NCBI RefSeq assembly: GCF_039545035.1 | Contig: NZ_BAABRO010000001.1 | Span: 124,001 to 188,000 of the forward strand | Direction of reading: 5' to 3' | Length of the DNA stretch: 64,000 bases | Source: Novipirellula caenicola | GTDB lineage: Bacteria > Planctomycetota > Planctomycetia > Pirellulales > Pirellulaceae | Shown: piece after piece, positions 56,168 through 64,000 of the stretch | Numbering within the stretch: position 1 is the stretch's first letter | Layout of the letters: each line of letters starts with the position of its first letter | Made by a program: the position numbers and the translations under genes | The notes under the pieces: model-generated | What the model was told of the DNA's origin: nothing | The model's input: the letters and a program-made list of their open reading frames with translations, nothing else | Database searches by the model: none

Positions 56168-58099
56168 ATGAAACGACTACGTGTCCCTGTTTGTCTCGTG
56201 ACGTGCACCGTAATGGTGCTGGGCGTGATCGCATACGCTCAACCCCCAGGTTCGTTTGAATTTGGCGGTGGAGGACCGGGTGGTCCAGGCGGCTTCGGAG
56301 GCCCAGGCGGTTTCGGAGGTCCGGGGATGCGAGGCCCCGGCGGCATGAATCGTGAAGAACGCAAGCTGCTCGAGCAGTTTGATCAAGACAAAAATGGATG
56401 GCTTGACCGATCCGAGCGAGCGGTGGCACGTAAAAGCATCAAACAGGAAAACGCGTCGGCCGCAAACCGACCGGCCCCCGATGGGGAACCACGTGCTGCG
56501 GGGCGCCGTCCCGGTGGACCTGACGCCGGTGGACCTGACGCCGACGGAGCGATCGAAGGTGGACGCCGGGGAATGCGTGGACCTGGGGGAATGCGTGGCC
56601 GCGGCCCCGCCACCGAACCTGGAACCCCGGGACCGAAGGTTTCGCCGGCGGACGTTGCCAACTACCCTGACAAACCGCTTTACGACACCGAGGTCTTGCG
56701 TACGGTATTCCTGGAATTTGAAAATGACGACTGGGAACTGGAACTCGAAGATTTTCATGGAACCGACGTCGATGTCGCTGCTCAGATGCAAATCGACGGA
56801 AAAGTCTACCCCAATGTCGGCGTTCATTTTCGCGGCATGTCGTCCTACGGACATGTGTCTCGCGGCAGCAAACGCCCCTTGAACATTTCGCTTGACATGG
56901 CGGATGACGAGCAGCGGATCGATGGATACAAGACATTGAACCTGCTGAATTGTCATGGCGATCCGTCGATGATGAGTTCGGTGGTCTACTCGCATATTGC
57001 TCGGCAATACATCCCCACGCCCAAAGCCAACTTTGTCCACGTCGTCATTAACGGCGAAAGCTGGGGGTTGTATGTCAGCGTGCAACAGTTTGACAAAATC
57101 TTCCTCGAGGAAAATTTCGGAGCGTCCAAGGGCACACGCTGGAAGGTCAGCGGAAACCCGGGTGCGGATGGCGGCCTGCGTTACCTTGGCACGGATCTCG
57201 ACGAATACAAAGCCCGCTACGAGATGAAATCCAACGATGGCAAGAAGGCGTGGATGTCGCTCATCGAACTATGCCGAACGCTGAATGAAACTCCGCCGGA
57301 TCAATTGGAATCCGCGTTGGATCCGATCCTCGATATCGATGGTGCGTTGAAGTTCTTGGCGTTGGACGTTGCCTTGGTCAACGGCGATGGCTACTGGACG
57401 CGTGCGAGCGACTACAGCATTTTTCTTGATGCAGACGGAAAGTTCCACCTCGTGCCACACGATATGAACGAAGCCTTCGCATTGTCGGCGCACGGTGGGG
57501 GCCCTGGAGGCCGAGGACCTGGTGGATTTGGTGGACCTGGTGGCCCCGGTGGATTTGATGGTCCAGGTGGGTTTGGCGGTCCCGGTGCCCCTGGTGACGC
57601 CGGTCCCCGTGAGCCCGGTCCTCGTGAGCCCGGTCCTCGTGAGCCCGGTCCTCGTGACTTTGGTGCCAGAGAACCTGGCGGCCAGGAACGCGGCGCCCGA
57701 GATTTCGAGGGGCGTGGCCGTCAAGGACGTCGAGGTCCCGGTGGCGGTGGTCCGGGCCACGGTGGGGTCGACTTGGATCCGCTGGTGGGGCTCGACAGCG
57801 AACGGATGCCGCTGCGTAGTCGATTGTTGGCCGTGCCCGAACTACGTGAGCGTTACATGCAATACATCGCAGAGATAGCTAACGAGTCGCTCGATTGGTC
57901 GACGCTCGGTCCAGTGGTCACCGGTTATCGCGACTTGATCGCCCCGGTCGTGAAAGCGGACACACGCAAACTCGATTCGACCGAAGCGTTTCTCACCGCG
58001 ACGCGATCTGGTGACGGTTCGCACGAAGGAGCAACCGAGCCGATGTCGCTGCAAAAATTCGCGACCGAGCGAAGCAAGTTCTTGAAGTCAAAGCTGTAG
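56168..58099 (+). CDS. Secreted CotH-kinase family protein with collagen-like repeats
   Basis: A 643-residue protein with a signal peptide (about residues 1-24). Gly-Gly-Pro/Gly-Phe repeats (PGGFGGPGGFGG) and one EF-hand (DQDKNGWLDRSE) come next, then a CotH-type kinase domain from about residue 165: VGVHFRGMSSYGHVSRGSKR, KTLNLLNCHGDPSMMSSVVY, FVHVVINGESWGLYVSVQQF, and the metal-site-like HLVPHDMNEAF near residue 437. A second low-complexity block (PGPREPGPREPGPREP) splits the domain's C-terminal part. CotH proteins are atypical kinases that phosphorylate extracellular or spore-coat proteins. It follows the VTC and DUF4956 genes by 29 bp. Confidence 0.87.
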   Translation: MKRLRVPVCLVTCTVMVLGVIAYAQPPGSFEFGGGGPGGPGGFGGPGGFGGPGMRGPGGMNREERKLLEQFDQDKNGWLDRSERAVARKSIKQENASAANRPAPDGEPRAAGRRPGGPDAGGPDADGAIEGGRRGMRGPGGMRGRGPATEPGTPGPKVSPADVANYPDKPLYDTEVLRTVFLEFENDDWELELEDFHGTDVDVAAQMQIDGKVYPNVGVHFRGMSSYGHVSRGSKRPLNISLDMADDEQRIDGYKTLNLLNCHGDPSMMSSVVYSHIARQYIPTPKANFVHVVINGESWGLYVSVQQFDKIFLEENFGASKGTRWKVSGNPGADGGLRYLGTDLDEYKARYEMKSNDGKKAWMSLIELCRTLNETPPDQLESALDPILDIDGALKFLALDVALVNGDGYWTRASDYSIFLDADGKFHLVPHDMNEAFALSAHGGGPGGRGPGGFGGPGGPGGFDGPGGFGGPGAPGDAGPREPGPREPGPREPGPRDFGAREPGGQERGARDFEGRGRQGRRGPGGGGPGHGGVDLDPLVGLDSERMPLRSRLLAVPELRERYMQYIAEIANESLDWSTLGPVVTGYRDLIAPVVKADTRKLDSTEAFLTATRSGDGSHEGATEPMSLQKFATERSKFLKSKL

Positions 58100-58246
58100 C
58101 GCGATCTCGCGGCGTTGTTTTCGGGGGAAAAGTCGATGGAGGTCTCGCGTCGTTCTTGATGGCGGCGCGAGACACGCCACAATTGACTACACTCATTGCG
58201 AAAGTTTTCTTGCTTCCCCCCTTCCCCAACGCCTCCGAGTATCACC

Positions 58247-59113
58247 ATGAAAGCGTTCTCGTGCATTTGTACCCTCGTATTTCTTTGCTTTTCGCTCCCT
58301 TCGGCCCAGGCACTTGAAACCAAAGGGTTCTCGCCTGACAAGCGACTTGTCTACAAGTCGGTGGGGGACACCAAGCTAAAATTGCACGTCTTTGAACCCG
58401 CTGATCACAAGGCCACCGATTCACGCCCCGTGGCGGTCTTCTTTTTCGGCGGTGGCTGGGTGGGCGGCAGTCCAAGCCAATTTTATCCGCATTGCGAGTA
58501 CCTAGCCTCACGTGGAATCGTGGCAATCGCCGCGGAATATCGCGTCAAAAGCAAACACAACACGACTCCCAAAGAATGTGTCAAAGACGGCAAGTCCGCG
58601 ATCCGCTGGGTTCGCTCGCACGCCAGCGAGTTGGGGATTGATCCGAACAAGGTGATTGCTGGTGGTGGATCCGCCGGAGGCCATGTCGCCGCTGCTACTG
58701 CAACCACCGAGGCGTTCAACGAAGCAGGCGAAGATACCAGCGTTAGCTGCGTCCCCAACGCGTTGGTGTTGTTCAATCCCGTATTTGACAACGGCCCCGT
58801 CGGCGGTTGGTCGCACAGTAAAGTCAAAGAATATTGGCAAGACATTTCACCGGCGCACAACATCAGCGCGACGACGCCACCGACGATTGTGTTGCTCGGC
58901 ACCAAAGACAAACTGATTCCTGTCGAGACGGCCGAGCGATACAAAAAGAACATGGAAGCGAACGGTCGCCGCTGTGACTTGCATTTGTACGAAGATCAAG
59001 AACATGGATTCTTTAATTTCAATAAGCCTGAAAACTACCAAGCGACGGTCAAAGCGATGGATCGATTCTTGGCCTCGCTGGGATACCTACAAGGCGAACC
59101 GACATTGAAGTAA
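58247..59113 (+). CDS. Secreted alpha/beta-hydrolase esterase
   Basis: Started at 58247, where a signal peptide begins (MKAFSCICTLVFLCFSLPSAQA). The 288-residue protein has the BD-FAE/HSL-like esterase pattern: VAVFFFGGGWVGGSPSQF (oxyanion-hole HGG-type loop with Phe in place of His), GGGSAGGHVAAATA with the nucleophile Ser, GTKDKLIPVE with the Asp and DQEHGFFN with the His. Such enzymes remove acetyl or feruloyl groups from glycans outside the cell. It follows the CotH gene by 147 bp in the same direction; whether it shares the transcript is unclear. Confidence 0.88.
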   Translation: MKAFSCICTLVFLCFSLPSAQALETKGFSPDKRLVYKSVGDTKLKLHVFEPADHKATDSRPVAVFFFGGGWVGGSPSQFYPHCEYLASRGIVAIAAEYRVKSKHNTTPKECVKDGKSAIRWVRSHASELGIDPNKVIAGGGSAGGHVAAATATTEAFNEAGEDTSVSCVPNALVLFNPVFDNGPVGGWSHSKVKEYWQDISPAHNISATTPPTIVLLGTKDKLIPVETAERYKKNMEANGRRCDLHLYEDQEHGFFNFNKPENYQATVKAMDRFLASLGYLQGEPTLK

Positions 59114-59138
59114 AGCGGTAGCAAAGGCTGCAAAGTAG

Positions 59139-59157
59139 CACAGGCTGCTAGCCTGTG
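59139..59157. repeat. Perfect 8-bp-stem palindrome
   Basis: CACAGGCT-GCT-AGCCTGTG forms a perfect stem with a 3-nt loop 25 bp after the esterase stop. It may terminate that transcript, although no T-run follows. Such short palindromes are often dispersed in planctomycete intergenic DNA. Confidence 0.55.
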
Positions 59158-59216
59158 AAGCAGCGATCGCGTTTCCGCTACTCATCTACATCGCAGGCTT
59201 TCGCTCAAAGCCCCAA

Positions 59217-59362
59217 CGAAATTCTTGACGGCTTGTTGATTGAATGAAGTTTCCTGCGGCAAGGGGGTATGATGGACTTTCTAGTCCGTCAATGGCGCAT
59301 TCGACGGACTAGGAAGTCCATCGTACGACTAAAACAACAAGTCGTTGACGAGGTGCGTTACG
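59217..59362. repeat. 150-bp dispersed hairpin element, copy 5
   Basis: Left end CGAAATTCTTGACGGCTTGT, segment TTTCCTGCGGCAAGGGGGTA, inner hairpin GGACTTTCTAGTCCGTC / GACGGACTAGGAAGTCC, right end AACAAGTCGTTGACGAGG then TGCGTTACG. It is followed in tandem by copy 6, a period of 157 bp. Confidence 0.92.
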
Positions 59363-59373
59363 AGGATGCCGGA

Positions 59374-59520
59374 CGAAACTCTTGACGGCTTGTTGATTTA
59401 ATGAAGTTTCCTGCGGCAAGGGGTGTATGATGGACTTTCCAGTCCGTCAATGGCGCATTCGACGGACTAGGAAGTCCATCGTACGACTAAAACAACAGGC
59501 CGTTGACGAGGTGCGTTACG
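59374..59520. repeat. 150-bp dispersed hairpin element, copy 6
   Basis: Nearly identical to copy 5, with the same GTGCGTTACGAGGATGCCGG continuation after the right end, so the two arose by tandem duplication. Directly after it, a 25-nt joined-end motif lies at 59532-59556. Confidence 0.92.
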
Positions 59521-59640
59521 AGGATGCCGGACGAAACTCTTGACGAGTTCCGCTACAGGGGGTGATGAGGATTGCTTTTGCGACGTGAGAACTAACTTGT
59601 GCGGATGACACAGTGGAAGCCAACGCCAAGTTGTTCGCAG

Positions 59641-60762
59641 TCATGCTCGTTCGTTGATCGGGACGAACACTCTCGGGCCGGGGCCGTGGTATTCGGCGGC
59701 TGGGCGAATCAAACGATTGTTACTGCGTTGCTCGAACACGTGAGCGGACCAACCTGCGGTTCGCGCAAACACAAATAACGGCGTAAACATTGTTGTCGGA
59801 ATGCCAAGGCAATGAAAAACGGTAGCCGCATAAAAATCGAGGTTCGGAAAGAGTCCTTTCTCACGCCGCATCACCGCTTCGATTCGCTCGGAAATCTCGT
59901 ATAGCGGCAGCAGTGCGGTTTCGTCACAAAGTGTGTGCGACCAACGCTTGATCACGTCCGAACGAGGATCGACGGTTTTGTAAACGCGATGACCAAAGCC
60001 CATAATCTTTTGTTTCGCAGCAAGTTGGTCGAGCACGCCCTGTTCTGCGGCGTCGGCATTGACATAGGTTTCAATCAATTCCATCGACGCTTCGTTGGCT
60101 CCACCATGCAGCGGGCCTCGTAATGTTCCAATGCCAGTCCCGATCGCGGAATACAGATCGGACATCGTCGATGCCGTGATCCGCGCTGCAAACGTGGACG
60201 CGTTGAATTCGTGTTCGGCATACAAGATCAACGACACATCGAGCGCACGACGCAGATGTTCGGCAGCCGGATGACCATGCAACAAATGAAGAAAATGGCC
60301 CGCGATACTGTCGTCATCCGTCTCCACTTCAATTCGTTGGCCCCCGTGATGAAAGTGATGCCAATAACACAACATCGATGGAAACGAACTCAGAAGCCGC
60401 ATCGCAATCTCAGTCTGTTGCTCCGGCGATTCCTCCGGTTCCAAACATCCCAACACAGAACAACCAGTACGCAATACATCCATCGGATGTGAAGTCCGAG
60501 GCAAAATCTCGAGAACCTGTTTCAACCGATCAGGCAACGAACGACGAAGACGCAATTCTTCAGAAAAGGACACCAATTGCTCGTAAATGGGTAATTCACC
60601 GTGAAGCAATAGCCAAGCGACTTCCTCAAAGGACGCGTGCTCGGACAGATCTTCGATCGAATAACCCCGGTACGTCAGCCCGAATCCTTTTTTGCCGACC
60701 GTGCTGAGCGCCGTTTGGCCGGCCACGACGCCCGCCAATCCAGCTTCGGATGTAGTAATCAT
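59641..60762 (-). CDS. Type II citrate synthase / 2-methylcitrate synthase
   Basis: A 373-residue enzyme started at 60762 (MITTSEAGLAGVVAG). Catalytic residues of the citrate synthase fold are visible: His219 in GPLHGGANEA, His258 in MGFGHRVY and the Asp in FPNLDFYAATVFH (about 309). The C-terminal part, TTMFTPLFVFARTAGWSAHVFEQ, is of the short, hexamer-like GltA/PrpC type that uses oxaloacetate with acetyl- or propionyl-CoA. No prpB or prpD gene is adjacent, so I leave the substrate open. It stands alone on the minus strand. Confidence 0.9.
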   Translation of the reverse strand: MITTSEAGLAGVVAGQTALSTVGKKGFGLTYRGYSIEDLSEHASFEEVAWLLLHGELPIYEQLVSFSEELRLRRSLPDRLKQVLEILPRTSHPMDVLRTGCSVLGCLEPEESPEQQTEIAMRLLSSFPSMLCYWHHFHHGGQRIEVETDDDSIAGHFLHLLHGHPAAEHLRRALDVSLILYAEHEFNASTFAARITASTMSDLYSAIGTGIGTLRGPLHGGANEASMELIETYVNADAAEQGVLDQLAAKQKIMGFGHRVYKTVDPRSDVIKRWSHTLCDETALLPLYEISERIEAVMRREKGLFPNLDFYAATVFHCLGIPTTMFTPLFVFARTAGWSAHVFEQRSNNRLIRPAAEYHGPGPRVFVPINERA

Positions 60763-61709
60763 GACTGAACCTCGCGAAGGAACCCACGATTCAATGTGCC
60801 GCCACATCCTTTATCGTATGCCCTCGGCATCGCTGCGGGCCAGCAAATCCGGACACAATTCCCTAATCGCTCCGATTTTGCGGCCTCTTGGCCGCCATCA
60901 AAAGCCGGACGATCAGGTTCTGCGAATCCGCAAAAAACCGATTGGGAATCGGGCGGATCCGGATATTGTTCAGAAATTCCCCCCCGAAAGTGAGCCACCG
61001 GATAATTGTGTCCTATCTTTGTAGGACTGCCGTGGGAAAACCCTATCTCCAACCAAACAGCGAAACTTTTCTATCCCTTCGAGTGTTAAATACGTGTGTG
61101 TTTAAGTCCGGGGCTAGACGATGACGTCGGTGATGGACGTCGGTGATGGGCATGGCGGAATTTGGCATCGCCGCTTGCGCCGCATGGGTCTCCCTGCAAT
61201 GCTTGGCTCGATTTCAAGCTCGCTTTCCCAAATGCAACCAATTGTATTGGTAATTAAAGCGACGGCGCTTCAAGCGAAAAAACTCGAGGAAAACGCAGCA
61301 TTGTGTAGACAAACGCTTGCTCACGCGGGCGAACCGGGCTAATGCAATTTAGACAATTATTCATCGAGCCTTGTCAAACAAGCAGACGATGATGGGATTA
61401 CAGAGGGCGATGTCAGCAAACGCACAGTCGAATTGAACTTTTGTATAGCTTCACTAGTCCCGCCGGGTGGCGTCTAATGGGGGCCTGTGACGGAAAACGC
61501 AGGTGGCAAACGCTCGCGTTTGAGCTAAAAGATTCCGCTGTGACCTCTGGCAACGCCTCGATCGCTCGGTCCATCGCAAAAACAGTCTCGCAACGCTGCT
61601 GACAAAACAAATTTAATTTAGACGTTCAGAAATTGAGCACGAATCGGATATCGCATTCATGACGGAACGGATCCAGCATGAAGTCACCTGTAGTAGGAAA
61701 AGGCAAGAC
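60763..61709. other. 950-bp region without a convincing gene
   Basis: Between the divergent citrate synthase and response-regulator genes. Only a direct repeat of GACGTCGGTGATG (61123-61135 and 61136-61148) stands out. I find no tRNA or family-like ORF. The last part should hold the regulator's promoter. Confidence 0.45.
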
Positions 61710-62534
61710 ATGTCATCGGCAGTAAACCAACCTCATTCTGTGCGAATTTTGCTGGTCGAGGACAATGACATCAACCAAATGCTCGCGCTTGAGGTGTTAG
61801 GGCGACAGGGATGGGAATGCGATACCGCGTTGAACGGCGTGGAAGCAATCACGAGACTCAAAGCACAGCCGTACGATTTGATCTTGATGGATTGCCAGAT
61901 GCCGATCATGGACGGATTCACGGCGTCCCGAGAAATCCGGCTGATGGAATCCAGAGGCGAGCTCGAGGGAGAGTCAATCATCGTCGCGGTCACGGCCAAT
62001 GCACTCAAGGGAGATCGCCAGCGTTGTCTTGACGCCGGAATGGACGACTATCTGGCAAAACCCTTCAGTCCCCCGCAACTGCGCGAGATTGTGGCGAAAT
62101 GGTTGGCAAAAGCGAATTTGTCCGACGCTGATTCGCAATCCGATGCTCCGCAGGACGAAATTCCATCGGGATCACCGCCGATCTGCAAACAAGAGTTCCT
62201 GAATCGTTGCATGGGCGATGTCACCTTCGCCGAACTGTTGCTTCAGTCCTTTGAACAAGACAGCGTCGCAAGGCTGGAGCAAATCGTGTCCCAGGTGCAG
62301 ACCGGCGACACCGCTGCGATCGGTGAAACCGCCCACTCACTAAAAGGGATCGCTGGGATCCTTGCCGCACACGAATTACAAGCGATTGCGTTTGAAATCG
62401 AATCCGCAGGAAAAGCGGGGGAATTGGATCAGATCCACACACTTGTCGATGATTTGCGGACCGAGGTGAACCGCTGTCTCGCATACGTCCCGATTTTGAA
62501 GCAGCAGAGCCAAACCGAGGTTGCGGCGTCGTAG
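61710..62534 (+). CDS. Receiver-HPt hybrid phosphotransfer protein
   Basis: Started at 61710 (MSSAVNQPHS), where an AGGAAAAGG site precedes the ATG. The 274-residue protein has a receiver domain (about 10-130; acidic pocket LLVEDNDINQ, phospho-acceptor Asp61 in LILMDCQMPIMDG, Lys117 in YLAKPFS) and a C-terminal HPt domain with His209 in AHSLKGIAG. It lacks a DNA-binding or kinase output, so it should act as a relay between a sensor kinase and another regulator. A sensor kinase gene begins 181 bp downstream. Confidence 0.93.
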   Translation: MSSAVNQPHSVRILLVEDNDINQMLALEVLGRQGWECDTALNGVEAITRLKAQPYDLILMDCQMPIMDGFTASREIRLMESRGELEGESIIVAVTANALKGDRQRCLDAGMDDYLAKPFSPPQLREIVAKWLAKANLSDADSQSDAPQDEIPSGSPPICKQEFLNRCMGDVTFAELLLQSFEQDSVARLEQIVSQVQTGDTAAIGETAHSLKGIAGILAAHELQAIAFEIESAGKAGELDQIHTLVDDLRTEVNRCLAYVPILKQQSQTEVAAS

Positions 62535-62715
62535 AAAATCAGCGAATTCATGCGTTGCGTCCAATCCGGTCGTGGTAGGAAAGCTCGGGCAAATCGATTA
62601 GAATTTATCGAGATGCACTGAACTGTCGTGACCGCACCGCGTGGCAAACGAATACGCTTCGGATATTTGGCGAATAAACAAGACAACGATTGTCGCTTCA
62701 GGACGTTCCCTCTTT

Positions 62716-64000
62716 ATGCCGATCCTGCACAGTCGATCGATGAAATGGTATCTACCATTGGTGCTGTTTTTCGCGGGAGTGATCTGCACCAATTACCTGC
62801 ATCATCAGATGCGAAACCTCGATCAAAACGCCATCCGAACGGGATTTCAACGGGCGGCACAAGAGCGCGTCGCGGTATTTGAATCCGAATTCGCTCGCCC
62901 GATCGATCTGATTCGCGCGGTCCACGCGCTTTACAGCAGTTCCCAAAGTGTCAATCAAAGTGAATTTCTGCGTTTCGTCGACCAGATGGAACCGGCACGC
63001 GTCGGTTTCGATGCCATCACTTGGGTCGAACATGTCGATGCCCCGCAGCGATCGGCCTATGAGCAAGGTGAGTCTGGACAGGACGAGACTGAGCAAGATG
63101 GGACTAAGCAGGACGAATTTGAGCAGGGCGGGTCTGATTCCGAACCAGCCCGACGCATTGTCCAGCGTGGCGAGGACGGGCAATTGCAGCCCGCGTCGCA
63201 GCGTCAAACGTACTTTCCGGTCACCTACAAATATCCCGAAAACAACCCGCGAGTCGAGCTGGGCGAAGATCTAAATTTCGTCCCTGCGTTGCGGGATACG
63301 TTTGCAATCGCGATGGCGTCCAAGCACGTCACGGCATCCCCAGCGCTTTCAAGCGACGACCCTGCGGAACGGTTTCAGGTGATGTTGGTGTCGCCGGTTT
63401 ATCACCAAGGCGACCGAACGTCCGAAATAAAATCGTCGCCAAAGTTGAAAGGGTTTGTGGTTGGACGATTGCGTCTGGATCAAGTACTCGAAAATGCGCT
63501 CGAGCCATTAGCCCCGGCGGGAATCGAAGTCAAACTGTTTGAAAACACGGCGCCGCGTGACACACGCCCGGCCTATTTACACAAATCAAGGCTGGCCCAA
63601 ACACCTTCCGCCGAATCCGCATCGGCGGAATGGGAGGCGGGGAATCGACCGGCACCTCCTTATTACGAGGGTTTTATCCAACAAGCCGGGCGGACCTGGA
63701 CACTTCACTGCACGGCAAACGCCGACTATATCGACATACGCCGCGCTTCGACCCCACGTACGACGTTATTCCTCGGACTGCTGACGTCCGTCTTCTTGAG
63801 TGTGTTTGCAGCCTATGTGTTTCGCAAAACCGAAATGGTCGAGCGACTGGTCGACCGGCGCACGGCTGATTTAAATCAAGCCAAGCAGAAAGTCGAAGAG
63901 CAATTGGCGAAGCAAGATGCACTTGAGAAAGAGCTGCACGTCAGTCGCGAACAGTTCAACGTGCTGATGCTCGGATGCAACGACGGCATTTTCGAGTGGG
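62716..64000 (+). CDS. CHASE-domain sensor protein, partial at the window edge
   Basis: An open frame of 428 codons runs to the end of the window. The start is 62716 (MPILHSRSMKWY) or the ATG at 62740. A first membrane helix (about 12-26) is followed by an outer CHASE domain: RVAVFESEFARPIDLIRAVH, VGFDAITWVEHVDAP, VSPVYHQGDR and LKGFVVGRLRLDQVLE. An acidic Gln/Asp/Glu-rich insert (EQGESGQDETEQDG and on) interrupts it. A second helix (about 350-370, LFLGLLTSVFLSVFAAYVF) leads to a coiled coil and the first residues of a PAS domain (VSREQFNVLMLGCNDGIFEW). A histidine kinase core is expected beyond the edge. It probably feeds the receiver-HPt protein upstream. Confidence 0.85.
   Translation, partial: MPILHSRSMKWYLPLVLFFAGVICTNYLHHQMRNLDQNAIRTGFQRAAQERVAVFESEFARPIDLIRAVHALYSSSQSVNQSEFLRFVDQMEPARVGFDAITWVEHVDAPQRSAYEQGESGQDETEQDGTKQDEFEQGGSDSEPARRIVQRGEDGQLQPASQRQTYFPVTYKYPENNPRVELGEDLNFVPALRDTFAIAMASKHVTASPALSSDDPAERFQVMLVSPVYHQGDRTSEIKSSPKLKGFVVGRLRLDQVLENALEPLAPAGIEVKLFENTAPRDTRPAYLHKSRLAQTPSAESASAEWEAGNRPAPPYYEGFIQQAGRTWTLHCTANADYIDIRRASTPRTTLFLGLLTSVFLSVFAAYVFRKTEMVERLVDRRTADLNQAKQKVEEQLAKQDALEKELHVSREQFNVLMLGCNDGIFEW

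Overview
The window looks like chromosome from a marine-type planctomycete of the Pirellulaceae (Rhodopirellula-like). This rests on content, not on a search: two ECF sigma factor / transmembrane Ser-Thr kinase pairs, two proteins with the planctomycetal LExRxLL surface-sorting motif (one a dockerin-carrying haem peroxidase), a CxPxR sulfatase, a DUF1080 protein, a TIGR03067-type protein and a VTC/DUF4956/CotH cluster. Genes lie in short runs on both strands, separated by repeat-rich gaps.

Layout. 0.3-8.7 kb: secreted alpha/beta hydrolase, SYLF lipid-binding protein, BON protein, dienelactone-hydrolase-like enzyme, ICMT-like methyltransferase, tandem universal stress protein, and a cydAB bd-type quinol oxidase. 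8.9-12.3 kb: two arrays of a 219-bp tandem repeat, each unit carrying an 82-nt hairpin, on either side of a GxxExxY (PD-(D/E)XK-like) gene. 12.7-18.8 kb: ABC-F ATPase, small c-type cytochrome, PhzF-like isomerase overlapping a GNAT enzyme, membrane-anchored EEP hydrolase, a TIGR03067-type gene broken by an in-frame amber codon, and another GNAT. 18.8-25.1 kb: a one-strand polyhydroxyalkanoate operon (SCP2-type thiolase, DUF35 zinc-ribbon protein, small acidic protein, phasin-like protein, PhaA-type thiolase, short PhaE-like subunit, PhaB-type reductase, class III PhaC). 26.0-28.8 kb: a phospholipid operon (DksA-like protein, TVP38 membrane protein, CdsA-like, CDP-alcohol phosphatidyltransferase). 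29.2-34.8 kb: metallophosphoesterase, a third 219-bp array, and alpha-glucan phosphorylase.

34.8-40.8 kb: hypothetical genes, a sulfatase and a DUF1080 protein, with three copies of a second dispersed element (about 150 bp, inner hairpin, terminal inverted repeats). 40.9-51.6 kb: two signalling modules (sigma factor plus kinase; sigma factor plus kinase plus LExRxLL protein) around the secreted peroxidase. 51.7-54.0 kb: Rossmann protein and a receiver-adenylate cyclase fusion. 54.6-59.1 kb: VTC, DUF4956 and CotH genes, then a secreted esterase. 59.6-64.0 kb: type II citrate/methylcitrate synthase, a receiver-HPt protein and a CHASE-PAS sensor kinase cut by the window edge.

The most unusual content is the repeat DNA. 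One family forms three regularly phased 219-bp hairpin arrays, one of them interrupted by the GxxExxY gene. The other is a MITE-like family of six copies, accompanied by five 25-nt motifs that look like the two element ends joined across a short direct repeat. Start codons were chosen by eye from Shine-Dalgarno-like sequences, signal peptides and overlaps.
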